Shown: piece after piece, positions 37,939 to 46,413 of the stretch
Layout: each line of letters begins with the position of its first letter
Numbering within the stretch: position 1 is the first letter of the stretch
Assembly (NCBI GenBank): GCA_019636495.1
Contig: JAHBXL010000006.1
Coordinates: 124,001-188,000 of the forward strand
Direction: 5' to 3'
Length of the DNA: 64,000 nucleotides
Source: Phycisphaeraceae bacterium
Lineage (GTDB): Bacteria > Planctomycetota > Phycisphaerae > Phycisphaerales > UBA1924
Position numbers and translations under genes: made by a program
The notes under the pieces: generated by a model
Seen by the model: only the letters and a program-made list of their open reading frames with translations
What the model was told of the DNA's origin: nothing
The model's database searches: none

Positions 37939-38550
37939 TCAGGCGCGACGGCGACGGGCAGCGACCAGGCCGCCCAGGCCCAGCAGCGCGGCAGCGCCGG
38001 GGGTCGGGACATTGGTCACACCGAAGCCCCACGCGCGGAGCACACCGGTGTCACCGCCGGCGTGGTCGATGATGCGCAGGGTCCACTCGCCCTCCTTGGG
38101 CTTGCCGTGGAAGGCTTCGAAGGAGTCGAAGGGCCCGTACTCACCCGGCGGAACGACGGCGGGGCTCGAGGTCGTCTGGAACGCCGCGCCACCCGGCACG
38201 AACGTGTACACGCCCGCGAGGTCGGACGACGAGCCGAAACCCGTGCCCGTGAAGCCCGGCCGGTTGATCAGGCGCACGACGTTGTTGCCGTGCTCGAGTT
38301 GGACGATCAGGTCGCCAACCCAGGTGTGGCTGATGTCGATGAACACATAGTCGAACGTGTCGATCAGGCCGACATCGGTGACGACGATCGTCGAGGTCGT
38401 CACGCCGTTCACGCCGCCGACGTTATCCGCCAGAGGCAGCGGCGGAACGTGCTCGCGAGAGTAGTCCTTCTCCAGGTTCCCACCCTGAGCCATCGCCGCG
38501 CCGGCGATCGCCAGGCCGGCAACCGAAGCCAACACAGAAGCCGTCTTCAT
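37939..38550 (-). CDS. Exported P-domain (proprotein convertase-type) protein with PEP-CTERM-like tail
   Basis: 203 residues from ATG 38550 (MKTASVLASVAG). A signal peptide ends near AMAQG. The body is one P/Homo-B jelly-roll domain without a protease: DTFDYVFIDISHTWVGDLIVQL, VVRLINRPG, and the closing GEWTLRIIDHAGGDTGVLRAWGF. The tail PTPGAAALLGLGGLVAARRRRA is a PEP-CTERM-like signal. Free-standing P-domain surface proteins are common in planctomycetes. It lies upstream of the PPC-like gene on the same strand but has its own terminator. Confidence 0.85.
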   Translation of the reverse strand: MKTASVLASVAGLAIAGAAMAQGGNLEKDYSREHVPPLPLADNVGGVNGVTTSTIVVTDVGLIDTFDYVFIDISHTWVGDLIVQLEHGNNVVRLINRPGFTGTGFGSSSDLAGVYTFVPGGAAFQTTSSPAVVPPGEYGPFDSFEAFHGKPKEGEWTLRIIDHAGGDTGVLRAWGFGVTNVPTPGAAALLGLGGLVAARRRRA

Positions 38551-39034
38551 TTTCGATTCTCCCAAGTGCTCCACCGCATTTCACACCTCGGGCCCGGTTG
38601 CACACGCACCGATGACCTCGTGCTGTGGGCTTCGCGGCGGAGCGCACGAAACCACAGCCAACAAACAAATCACGATTGACGAGGTGCCCCAAGTCTCCCG
38701 GGAGTACCTCTCTCCATCCAGTGTTGAAGATACCCCGGGCTTCAAGGGCATGCAAGAGAAAACTGACCGAATCTGTACGAACTTGGCTGCCCCTTGCCGA
38801 TCGAGGCGTGCACTTCGGCCGATAGCATAAATCACGCTCTGATAAAAACTTGCGGTGCGCGGGCAACGCACGAAATACCGATCACAAAGCGAACACAATG
38901 CGCCCACTGCCACTGGCTCGATCCCGCGGCGTAGGTCTTGCCCCTGCCCGCTCATGACGATAATAGAGGCGAGTCCGCGCACCTTGATCCCGCTGAACGG
39001 ATGGTGCGAATCCCCTCGTGAGGAGAACCGCCCG
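38551..39034. other. Divergent intergenic region
   Basis: 484 bases between the P-domain gene (minus) and the halogenase-like gene (plus). Lower GC at about 38640-38900. No gene, hairpin with T-run or clear promoter pair could be assigned. GAGGAGA just before 39035 is the ribosome site of the next gene. Confidence 0.5.
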
Positions 39035-40786
39035 ATGCCCGCGCAGACCCGGCAGGACATGTACGACGTCGTCATCATCGGCGGCGGTCCGGGCGGCGCT
39101 ACCACCGGGACACTGCTGAAGAAATACTCGCCGGAGATGCGTGTCGCCATCCTTGAGAAAGAGCGGTTCCCCCGTGACCACGTGGGGGAGAGCCAACTGC
39201 CGCCGATTTCTCGCGTGCTCGATGAGATGGGGGTGTGGGACAAGATCGAGGCCGCGGGGTTCCCGATCAAGATCGGCGCGACCTACACCTGGGGCAAGAC
39301 GGTGGACCCGTGGGTCTTCGGGTTCATCCCATTGTCCGAAGTGAAGGTGGAGCCGAGGCCGGGCAGGTATGACGGATGGCGGCAGCGGACGGCCTTTCAG
39401 GTGGATCGCGCGCGCTACGACGAGATCCTGCTTCGGCATGCCGCGGCGTGCGGTTGCGATGTGCGCGAAGGAACGCAGGTTCGTGAGGTGTTGCACGAGG
39501 GGGACCGGATCACCGGGGTCAGGCTCGACGATGGGACGACGATCGAGGGCCGGTACTACATCGACAGCAGCGGGAACGCGGCGGTGATCCGGCGTCAACT
39601 CGGCGTGCGGGTCGATGCGCCGACGCTGCTCCGCAATGTCGCGTTCTGGGACTACTGGTCGGCGCCGGGTTTGAACAACCCGATCTACGAGAACGGCACC
39701 GCCCGAGTGCTGATCCGGAGCCTGCCCTACGGCTGGCTTTGGTACATCGCCCTCTCTGCGGACCGTACGAGCGTGGGACTCGTGACCCCCGCGGACTACT
39801 ACAAGGCGAGCGGCAAGCGGCCGGAGGAACTGTACCTTGCCGCGCTCTCGCAGGAGCAATCCGTCGCCCGCCTGCTCGCACACGCGGCCTCGCGCGGGCG
39901 CGTGGAGTCGACCAATGACTGGTCCTATGTGGCAGAGCGCACGCATGGTCCGAACTGGTTCCTTGTCGGGGAGAGCCTGGGCTTTGCCGATCCCATCCTC
40001 GCGGCGGGATTGACGCTGACACACACGTGCGCGCGGCACTGCGCGTACACGATTCTGGAAATCGAGCGTGGGAACCACGACCGCGACTGGCTGCTCCGGC
40101 AGTACGACGACCTCCAGCGCAGGCGCGTGATGCAGCACATGAAGTTCGCCGAGTACTGGTACTCGGCGAACGGGTGCTTTGCAGACATCCAGGAGAACTG
40201 CACGCGGATCGCGCAGGAAGCCGGACTCACCCTCGACCCGCAGGAGGCGTTCCGCTGGCTCTCCAACGGCGGGATCGACGACGACATCGGCCAGGTCGCC
40301 ATTGGCGGACTGGACCTTGCAGGGATCAAGGGCGTTCAGCAGCGCCTGAGCCACGCGACCGACAGCGGCGTGAAGTACAAGATCGACGGGAAGAACACGC
40401 TCAAACTCAACCTGATCGGCGCGGAGAAGACCTTCGTCGCGGCGCTGCGGGCCGGACGCATAGAACGGGTCGAGGCGTATCGGCGGGGACCAAAGACGCT
40501 GATCGCGACGGGCGTCTATGGCGCGGTCATCGAGGCCCTGAAGAAGACATCCGACGTGAGCCGGTTCAACGATCTCCTGCGGGACCTTCTCGGCCGCCGC
40601 CTGGGACCCGCGGATGCCCCGCTGGCGTACAGGCAGGCGATCCAGTGCCTCGAGGTCATGGTCAACGACTACTGGGTGCTTGCGACCTTCAAGCCGGGCC
40701 GGCCCGCGTTGAGTGTCAGCACGCCTTCCGAGGGCGAGTTGATCTACTCCGAGCACCTGGGGCCGCCCTCGTCGCGAGATAGATAG
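39035..40786 (+). CDS. Flavin-dependent halogenase-like enzyme
   Basis: 583 residues from ATG 39035 with GAGGAGA upstream. N-terminal FAD-binding Rossmann motif VVIIGGGPGGATTG at 12-25. RDHVGESQLPPI at 47-58 matches the VGExxxP motif of flavin halogenases. Lys79 in FPIKIGATYTWG occupies the place of the catalytic halogenase lysine, and WLWYIA (234-239) matches the W-x-W-x-I halogenase motif except for its final Pro. FLVGESLGFADPILAAGLTL near 310-330 is the second FAD contact. Length and the KIGATxxWG pattern fit the CmlS/PltA-like branch better than tryptophan halogenases. A related oxidoreductase without halogenation cannot be excluded. The TauE/SafE permease follows after 12 bases. Confidence 0.78.
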   Translation: MPAQTRQDMYDVVIIGGGPGGATTGTLLKKYSPEMRVAILEKERFPRDHVGESQLPPISRVLDEMGVWDKIEAAGFPIKIGATYTWGKTVDPWVFGFIPLSEVKVEPRPGRYDGWRQRTAFQVDRARYDEILLRHAAACGCDVREGTQVREVLHEGDRITGVRLDDGTTIEGRYYIDSSGNAAVIRRQLGVRVDAPTLLRNVAFWDYWSAPGLNNPIYENGTARVLIRSLPYGWLWYIALSADRTSVGLVTPADYYKASGKRPEELYLAALSQEQSVARLLAHAASRGRVESTNDWSYVAERTHGPNWFLVGESLGFADPILAAGLTLTHTCARHCAYTILEIERGNHDRDWLLRQYDDLQRRRVMQHMKFAEYWYSANGCFADIQENCTRIAQEAGLTLDPQEAFRWLSNGGIDDDIGQVAIGGLDLAGIKGVQQRLSHATDSGVKYKIDGKNTLKLNLIGAEKTFVAALRAGRIERVEAYRRGPKTLIATGVYGAVIEALKKTSDVSRFNDLLRDLLGRRLGPADAPLAYRQAIQCLEVMVNDYWVLATFKPGRPALSVSTPSEGELIYSEHLGPPSSRDR

Positions 40787-40798
40787 CCCTGCCAACTC

Positions 40799-41887
40799 AT
40801 GTCTTCCACCGCGCCCGCCATCCGCCGCCGACTCCACCGCGCCCTGCGCCGGCTCATGCCCTTCTGGTGGTGGTTGTTCTGGTTCTACTGCGCGTGGGCG
40901 ACCATCATCATCGTGGGCGGTCTGTGGGAGCAGGTGCTGGCCCACTGGCCCATCGCCGCGGCGATGGCTGCGGGCTCGTACGTCGCGGGATCGACGCCGA
41001 TGGGCGGCGGCACGGTCGGGTTTCCCATCCTCGTGCTGCTGTTCGATCAACCGGCGTCGCTGGGGCGCAACTTCAGTTACTGCGTGCAGTCGATCGGCAT
41101 GTCCAGCGCGACGGTGTTCCTGCTGGCCAACCGGTCAAGGATCGCCTGGCGGTTTCTCGCATGGTGCGCGCTGGGTTCGCTGGTGACGCTGCCGCTGACG
41201 GCGGTGTACGTGGTGCCCGCGGTGAGCGATACGTCGGTGAAACTCCTGTTCGCGTGCATCTGGGCGGGGTTCGGGGTGATGACGCTGTACAAACTGCGGG
41301 ACTTCGTGCGTTCGCACAACGTGCCGCGCTGCCGCACCCCGCTCGATGCGGCCCTGGGATTGGCTGCCGGGCTGATCGGCGGGGTGGCCTCCGGCCTCAC
41401 GGGGGTGGGCATCGACATGATCCTGTACACCCTGCTGGTGCTGGTGTATCGGAGTGACCTGCGCGTGGCGATCGGCACGAGCGTGATGATCATGGCGATC
41501 AACTCGCTCTTGGGCGTGCTGATCAGCGGGTCGATGGGCCGGCTCGGGCCCGAGGTCTTCCACAACTGGATCGCCGCGGCCCCGATCGTCGCGCTGGGCG
41601 CGCCGTTGGGGGCGCTCATGATGACGGTCATCTCGCGCGCCAAGACGCTGTTCTTCGTCTCCATCCTCTGCGTGCTGCAGTTCGTGTGGACGTGCTGGAA
41701 CGAGCGGCACTCCCTGGGTTGGAGCGGCGCGGCACTGGCTCTGGCGGCGGTGCTCGCGCTCAACTTGGCGTTCCACTTCATGTACCAACTGGGCGAACGA
41801 ATGGTCCCGCGGGTCCCCGTTCCGCCGGACGGGCCCCTGGATACCGCAAGCGGCGCGGGGGCCGCGGCGGGCTCGGCCCGCGATTGA
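40799..41887 (+). CDS. TauE/SafE-family membrane permease
   Basis: 362 residues with eight or nine membrane helices. The two TauE/SafE half-repeats are visible: AAAMAAGSYVAGSTPMGGGTVGFPIL near residues 57-80 and the second-half LGLAAGLIGGVASGLTGVGIDM near 185-205, with paired glycines. The family moves small anions such as sulfite, sulfonates or organic acids. It starts 12 bases after the halogenase-like stop, so it is in the same transcript. That suggests the permease handles a substrate or product of the enzyme, or halide-related anions; this is inference only. Confidence 0.85.
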   Translation: MSSTAPAIRRRLHRALRRLMPFWWWLFWFYCAWATIIIVGGLWEQVLAHWPIAAAMAAGSYVAGSTPMGGGTVGFPILVLLFDQPASLGRNFSYCVQSIGMSSATVFLLANRSRIAWRFLAWCALGSLVTLPLTAVYVVPAVSDTSVKLLFACIWAGFGVMTLYKLRDFVRSHNVPRCRTPLDAALGLAAGLIGGVASGLTGVGIDMILYTLLVLVYRSDLRVAIGTSVMIMAINSLLGVLISGSMGRLGPEVFHNWIAAAPIVALGAPLGALMMTVISRAKTLFFVSILCVLQFVWTCWNERHSLGWSGAALALAAVLALNLAFHFMYQLGERMVPRVPVPPDGPLDTASGAGAAAGSARD

Positions 41888-41900
41888 TGCCCGGGGCCGA

Positions 41901-41906
41901 TACCAT
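41901..41906 (+). promoter_or_regulatory. -10-like box just before the ABC-2 permease start
   Basis: TACCAT in GGCCGATACCAT, ending eight bases before the ATG at 41915. Near-leaderless layout as for lepB and holA. No good -35. Confidence 0.35.
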
Positions 41907-41914
41907 CCCCCGTC

Positions 41915-43780
41915 ATGCCGATCTTCCTCCGCTGGTTTCTGCGTCTGGGCCCGATCAACCCAATCGCCGTGCGCCTGGTGCAGGGCGGCTCGCGCCGGAC
42001 CCGCCACCTCTACATCCGCACCATCTATCTCGGCGCGCTCATCGTCACCCTGCTCTACCTGCTGCTGGTCATGCCCGCCGGGGGCGACCTGACGCAACTC
42101 AAACTCGCCGCGGCGGCGTCGAGCGCGTTCGCCGTCGTCGCCTACCTGCAGATCGCGCTGATCTGCGTGCTCGCGCCCGTCTTCATGGCCGGGGCGATCG
42201 CGCAGGAAGCCAACCCGCGGACGTGGGACATCCTGCTGACCACGCCCATGTCCGCCGCGGAGATCGTGCTGGGCAATCTCTTCGGCCGACTGTTCTTCAT
42301 CCTCGCACTGCTGGTGTCGAGCCTGCCCCTGTTCGCGCTCACCCAGTACTTCGGGGGCGTTCCGGGCCGGTCGATCTTCGCCAGTTACGCGGTCGCGGCG
42401 TGCGCCGCGCTGCTGGTGGGCTCCATGGCCATCGCGCTCTCCGTCAGCCGCCTGGTCGGCAAGCGCGCTGTGTTTGCCTTCTACGTCTCGGTCGTCAGTT
42501 ACCTCGCCGTCACCTACGGAGTCGACAACCTCCTCGGCGTCGGAGGGCTGGTCACCTGGATGACGTCGATCAACCCATTCCTCGCGCTCCGCGCGTTGCT
42601 GAACCCCACCGGCTACGCGGCCTATCCGGAAGGCTCGCAGACCGGCCTCGCGGCGTGGTTCCTCGAGAAGCCCGTCATGACCTGGTGCCTGCTCTCGGGA
42701 GGGCTGAGCGCCGCGCTCATGATCGCCTCGACAATCACGGTGCGCATGGGCGGCCTGGCGGGGCTGGGCGGCCTCGGCGGGCGCGGCGGCGTGCCGTGGT
42801 ACCGTCGCATGTTCGGCCTTGGTGCCAAGGGCGCCCAGTCGCGCCCGGCCCGGCACGTCTGGCACAACCCGATCGCCTGGCGCGAGGCCGCGGCGAGAAA
42901 CGCGACCTTCGGCCGGATGCTGGCGCGGTGGTCGTTCATCCTGTGCGGCGCGCTGTGGGCGCTGGGGATCGTGCTGTACTTCCACGGCGGGGGCATCGTG
43001 GCGCCCGAGACTTTCCGCGACGTGGTGTACTTCACGGTCATCGGTGAACTGGCCGTGATCACGCTGGTGGCGGTGAACATGGCCGCGACAAGCGTGGCCC
43101 GGGAGCGCGAGGACGGCACGCTGGACCTCCTTCTGACGACGCCGATCACACCGGCCTCGTACCTGGGCGGGAAGATGCGCGGCATGGTGGCGTACCTGCT
43201 CCCGCTGATCGCGGTGCCGGTGGGGACGCTGGCGATGGCCGGGCTGTACGTGCTGGCGCACCAGGCGGGAGTTGCTTCGCGCACGGGCGGGGTGATGGTG
43301 ACCTACGCGCTGTTCAATGCGCCGCCGGGCGTGACGCAATCGGCCCCGGCGATCCTGCCCGAGGGCGCGGTGTCGGTCGCGCTGGTCACGGTGCCGTTCA
43401 TGGCGTTTGTCGTGATGGTCGGGATGCAGTGGTCGCTCAAGAGCAAGGGCTCACTGTCGGCCGTCGTCGCGACCGTCGGGCTGGTCGGCCTGGTCGCGGG
43501 AATCGTCGGCCTGTGCGGGCACAAGGCCGGTGTGGACATCCCGTTTGTCGGCGCGGCGCTGGCGGCGATGTCGCCTGCGACGGCGGTGAATGCGGCGATC
43601 GCCCCCGAGTCGGCCCTGCAGCAGACGGTGCAGTCGCACGCGCTGGCCTCGGCCCGGGTCTCGCTGCTGATGGGCGCGGCGGTCGCCGCGCTGGCCTACA
43701 TCGCCGTCGTCTACGGGCTGCGGGCCAACATGGTGCACAACTTCGACATGACGGTGCGGCGGCTTGCTGGCGTGGCCTGA
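41915..43780 (+). CDS. ABC-2-type transporter permease
   Basis: 621 residues with about 12 membrane helices in two sets. Each half has the ABC-2 signature region: EANPRTWDILLTTPMSAAEIVLGNLFGR in the first (about residues 95-125) and EREDGTLDLLLTTPITPASYLGGKMRG in the second (about 395-425). A cytosolic stretch with a Gly/Leu-rich GLAGLGGLGGRGG segment links them. It resembles gliding- or exoprotein-related ABC-2 permeases of planctomycetes. No ATPase gene is adjacent, so its partner must be elsewhere. The start lies 27 bases after the TauE stop. Confidence 0.82.
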   Translation: MPIFLRWFLRLGPINPIAVRLVQGGSRRTRHLYIRTIYLGALIVTLLYLLLVMPAGGDLTQLKLAAAASSAFAVVAYLQIALICVLAPVFMAGAIAQEANPRTWDILLTTPMSAAEIVLGNLFGRLFFILALLVSSLPLFALTQYFGGVPGRSIFASYAVAACAALLVGSMAIALSVSRLVGKRAVFAFYVSVVSYLAVTYGVDNLLGVGGLVTWMTSINPFLALRALLNPTGYAAYPEGSQTGLAAWFLEKPVMTWCLLSGGLSAALMIASTITVRMGGLAGLGGLGGRGGVPWYRRMFGLGAKGAQSRPARHVWHNPIAWREAAARNATFGRMLARWSFILCGALWALGIVLYFHGGGIVAPETFRDVVYFTVIGELAVITLVAVNMAATSVAREREDGTLDLLLTTPITPASYLGGKMRGMVAYLLPLIAVPVGTLAMAGLYVLAHQAGVASRTGGVMVTYALFNAPPGVTQSAPAILPEGAVSVALVTVPFMAFVVMVGMQWSLKSKGSLSAVVATVGLVGLVAGIVGLCGHKAGVDIPFVGAALAAMSPATAVNAAIAPESALQQTVQSHALASARVSLLMGAAVAALAYIAVVYGLRANMVHNFDMTVRRLAGVA

Positions 43781-43793
43781 GGCGCGATATGCT
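43764..43793 (+). promoter_or_regulatory. Candidate promoter of the MarR/GH20 pair
   Basis: TTGCTG (43764-43769, inside the end of the permease gene), 18 bases, TATGCT (43788-43793). The operator-like palindrome begins at the last base of the -10 box. Confidence 0.5.
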
Positions 43794-43824
43794 TGTTGCC
43801 ACAGGCATGTGCCCGTGGCAACAA
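43793..43824 (+). promoter_or_regulatory. Palindromic operator upstream of the MarR gene
   Basis: TTGTTGCCAC (43793-43802) and GTGGCAACAA (43815-43824) are perfect 10-bp arms; the centre adds GGC-ATGT-GCC. It covers the expected transcription start, 35 bases before the MarR ATG, so autorepression is likely. A related TTGCAACAA sits at the same place in the pirin promoter. Confidence 0.75.
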
Positions 43825-43858
43825 CTACTCGGCCCCACCCCACCCCACCGGAACTCGC

Positions 43859-44386
43859 ATGCCCGCGGACCTTCGCGCACAGATCGGCAAGAAGCGGCCC
43901 TTTGACAGCCCGGAGGAAGAGGCGTACCTCAACATTCTGCGCACCGGCAGCGAGATGGACGCGGCGTTCGCCCGCCTGTTCCGCCGGCACGGCCTGACAC
44001 ACTCGACGTACAACGCGTTGCGCATCCTGCGGGGGCACCAGCCGGAGGGCGCCGCGTCCAGCATCATCGGGGGCCAACTGGTCTCGCGCGTGCCCGATGT
44101 CACCCGACTGGTGGACCGCCTGGTGGAAGCAGGCCTGGCCGAGCGCGGGCGCGCCGGCGACGACCGGCGCGTGGTGAAGGTCCGGATCACGCGCGAGGGC
44201 CTGGCCCTGCTTGCGCGGCTGGACCGGCCCGTGCGCGAACTGCACGTGCGCCAACTCGGCCACCTGACGCGCGCCGACCTGGCGATGCTCAGCGCTCTGC
44301 TCGCCAGGGCCCGTGAGCGTTGCGGCCCCGAAACCGGCAGCGCCGCGCGCAGCGCGCACCGAAGACGAAGTTCCACTACCCTCTGA
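43859..44386 (+). CDS. MarR-family transcriptional regulator
   Basis: 175 residues. Winged helix-turn-helix: YNALRILRGH, then the recognition region SSIIGGQLVSRVPDVTRLVDRLVEAGLAERGR and the wing RAGDDRRVVKVRITREGLALL. The N-terminal helix EEEAYLNILRTGSEMDAAFARLFRRHGLTHSTYN and the C-terminal helices form the dimer part. The ATG at 43859 is chosen because the upstream sequence is the operator. The stop is one base before the GH20 ATG, so the two are co-translated. A longer Arg/Ser-rich tail (about 20 residues) is unusual. Probably represses its own operon and the pirin gene in response to a small phenolic or redox signal. Confidence 0.88.
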   Translation: MPADLRAQIGKKRPFDSPEEEAYLNILRTGSEMDAAFARLFRRHGLTHSTYNALRILRGHQPEGAASSIIGGQLVSRVPDVTRLVDRLVEAGLAERGRAGDDRRVVKVRITREGLALLARLDRPVRELHVRQLGHLTRADLAMLSALLARARERCGPETGSAARSAHRRRSSTTL

Positions 44387-44387
44387 C

Positions 44388-46256
44388 ATGCGATCGGACG
44401 GCCCGAACCTGCTGCCCGCGCCGCGCCGGCTGACCATCACGGCCGGCCTGGCACAGGTGCCGCCGGACACGGCCCGGAGCGTGCACGATTGGTCGCTGCG
44501 GACTGACAGACTGCGCGATGCCGATGGAGCCCGCGGTTGGCTCGCTGTTGACGCCTCGGACCAACGCGTCCGACACCCCGAGGGCTACCGGCTCACCGTT
44601 CGCCCGTGGACCATCGGCGCCTCGCGCTGGCCCGCCGTGACCGTGCGCGCCGCCACCGCCCGGGGCGCGACGAACGCGCTCCGCACGCTGGCCCAACTCC
44701 TGGACCAGTACCCACGCGCACTGCCGGCGATGGAGATCGACGACGAGCCATCGTTTGCCGTCCGCGGCGTGATGCTCGACGTCTCGCGCACGCGCGTCCC
44801 GACCATGGAATCGCTGCGCGAGGCGGTCGACCTCTTCGCCTCGCTCAAGGTCAACCACCTCCAGTTGTACACCGAGCACGCCTTCGCCTACGACGGGCAC
44901 GAAGAGGTCTGGCGCGATGCCTCGCCCGTCACGCCCGACGAGGCCCGCGCCCTCGATGCCTACTGCCGCGAGCGGGGAGTCGAACTGGCCGCGAACCAGA
45001 ACTGCTTCGGCCACCTGGCCCGCTGGCTGCGCCTGCCGCGCTACAACACGCTCGCGGAGATCGAGGGAGACAACGAGTGGCGGTTCCTCGAGTACCCGCG
45101 GCGGGGGCCGTTCTCGCTCTGCCCGGTGCTTCCGGGGAGCGCCGACCTGGTGCGCGACCTGCTGGGGCAACTGTGCCCGTGCATTGCCTCGCCGCTGGTC
45201 AACATCGGCTGCGATGAGACGTTCGACGTGGGGTTCGGCCGCAGCGCGCTCGAGGTCGCGCGGCGCGGCGGGGGCGAGGAGGGGCGCGTGTCGCTCTACG
45301 TCGAGTTCGTCAACCGCGTGTGCGGCATCGCGCACACACTGGGCAGGCGGCCGATGTTCTGGGCCGACATCGCGCTCACACGCCCGGAGTGCCTTCGCGA
45401 CCTGCCGCGAGACCTGATCGGCCTGGCCTGGGGCTACGAGCCCGATGCAGCCTTCGACCGCTGGTGCGCAGCACTGCGCGAAGCGGGCATGCAGGCGTGG
45501 GTCTGCCCCGGCACGTCGAGTTGGCGATCAATCACGGGGCGCACCAGCGAGCGCCGCGAGAACATCGCCCGCGCCGCCGAGCAGGGCGCTGCCGCGCACG
45601 CCGCGGGCTTCCTGGTCACCGACTGGGGCGACGCGGGACATCATCAGCAATGGCCTGTCGCGCTGGCGGGCATCGCCCACGGCGCGGCCGCGGCGTGGAA
45701 CGCGGGCGCTGCGCGACAATACGACGCGCGTGCGACATCGCTGCACGTGTTCGGCGACCGCACGCTGGGCATCGGTCCGTGGCTCGATGAACTCGGCGAT
45801 GCGGACCTGGACCTTCGGCGCTCGTGTCGCGTGCCGCGAAGGAGCGAGCCGGGCGTGCGCAACGCGACGGCGATCTTCACCGACCTGCACCCGCCGGTGG
45901 AAGCGCCCGAGGGCTGGAACGCCGGGCAGCACGGCCGATACGTCCTCGCGGACGCCGGGGCTTTCGAGCGCGTTGCGGCACGTATCCACGAACTGGCCGC
46001 GCGGGTGCCGCGGCCCGATGACCCGCTCCTGCGCGACGAGATCTCGCACACCCTGGCGTACGCACACTTCGCGGCCGAGCACGGCGCGGCGTGGCGACGG
46101 GCCGGGCCGCCGGGCCGCCCCGAGCGCGCGGGCCTTGCCGACCGCGCGCGCTCGATCCTGGCCGAACACCGGCGGCTGTGGCTGCTGCGCAGCCGTCCGG
46201 GCGGGCTGGATGAATCCTGCTCGCCGCTGCGGCGCGTGATCGACGACCTGAAGTAG
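44388..46256 (+). CDS. Family 20 glycoside hydrolase (beta-N-acetylhexosaminidase type)
   Basis: 622 residues, no signal peptide, so cytoplasmic as predicted. Residues 20-115 form the GH20b alpha/beta domain. The catalytic TIM barrel starts at about 120 (FAVRGVMLDVSRTRVPTMESL) and has the substrate-assisted pair Asp276-Glu277 in NIGCDETFDVGFG, PMFWADIAL and LAWGYEPDAAF. The aromatic pocket continues with WVCPGTSSWRS. It removes terminal GlcNAc or GalNAc from glycans. Translation is coupled to the MarR gene (one-base gap), which is an unusual pairing for this enzyme. A C-rich tract directly follows. Confidence 0.88.
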   Translation: MRSDGPNLLPAPRRLTITAGLAQVPPDTARSVHDWSLRTDRLRDADGARGWLAVDASDQRVRHPEGYRLTVRPWTIGASRWPAVTVRAATARGATNALRTLAQLLDQYPRALPAMEIDDEPSFAVRGVMLDVSRTRVPTMESLREAVDLFASLKVNHLQLYTEHAFAYDGHEEVWRDASPVTPDEARALDAYCRERGVELAANQNCFGHLARWLRLPRYNTLAEIEGDNEWRFLEYPRRGPFSLCPVLPGSADLVRDLLGQLCPCIASPLVNIGCDETFDVGFGRSALEVARRGGGEEGRVSLYVEFVNRVCGIAHTLGRRPMFWADIALTRPECLRDLPRDLIGLAWGYEPDAAFDRWCAALREAGMQAWVCPGTSSWRSITGRTSERRENIARAAEQGAAAHAAGFLVTDWGDAGHHQQWPVALAGIAHGAAAAWNAGAARQYDARATSLHVFGDRTLGIGPWLDELGDADLDLRRSCRVPRRSEPGVRNATAIFTDLHPPVEAPEGWNAGQHGRYVLADAGAFERVAARIHELAARVPRPDDPLLRDEISHTLAYAHFAAEHGAAWRRAGPPGRPERAGLADRARSILAEHRRLWLLRSRPGGLDESCSPLRRVIDDLK

Positions 46257-46320
46257 CCCCCCTGCCCCCACCCACCCCACCCACCCCACCCACCCCCCCC
46301 ACCCCACCCACCCCTTCCCG
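46257..46320. repeat. C-rich (CCCAC)-type low-complexity tract
   Basis: About 60 bases of nearly pure CCCAC/CCCCAC units between the GH20 stop and the pirin promoter. On the minus strand it has more than ten G-runs of three or more, so G-quadruplex formation is possible. Shorter relatives lie at 43833-43848 (before MarR) and 51213-51234. Confidence 0.85.
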
Positions 46321-46335
46321 CCTGCGCCCCGAGGG

Positions 46336-46364
46336 TTGACCCGCCGCGGCCGTGGCGATATAGT
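46336..46364 (+). promoter_or_regulatory. Sigma-70-type promoter of the pirin gene
   Basis: TTGACC (46336-46341), exactly 17 bases, TATAGT (46359-46364). The best promoter match in the window, 50 bases before the pirin start. Confidence 0.8.
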
Positions 46365-46365
46365 C

Positions 46366-46399
46366 GTTGCAACAAGTATCGTGATCACAGGTATCACGA
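46366..46399 (+). promoter_or_regulatory. Operator sites in the pirin promoter
   Basis: GTTGCAAC (46366-46373), a perfect palindrome over the transcription start, extends to GTTGCAACAA and resembles the MarR operator arm. Directly after it, TCGTGAT (46379-46385) and ATCACGA (46393-46399) form a second perfect 7-bp inverted repeat with a 7-base spacer. Confidence 0.7.
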
Positions 46400-46413
46400 C
46401 CGGGAGACCAATC

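Noticed and set aside
38581-39270. Minus-strand gene in the gap before the halogenase
   Set aside because: Runs into the well-supported halogenase gene and has no domain or ribosome site.
39035-40786. Plain geranylgeranyl reductase
   Set aside because: The lysine at 79 and the W-x-W-x-I motif favour a halogenase-type active site, although the two families are related.
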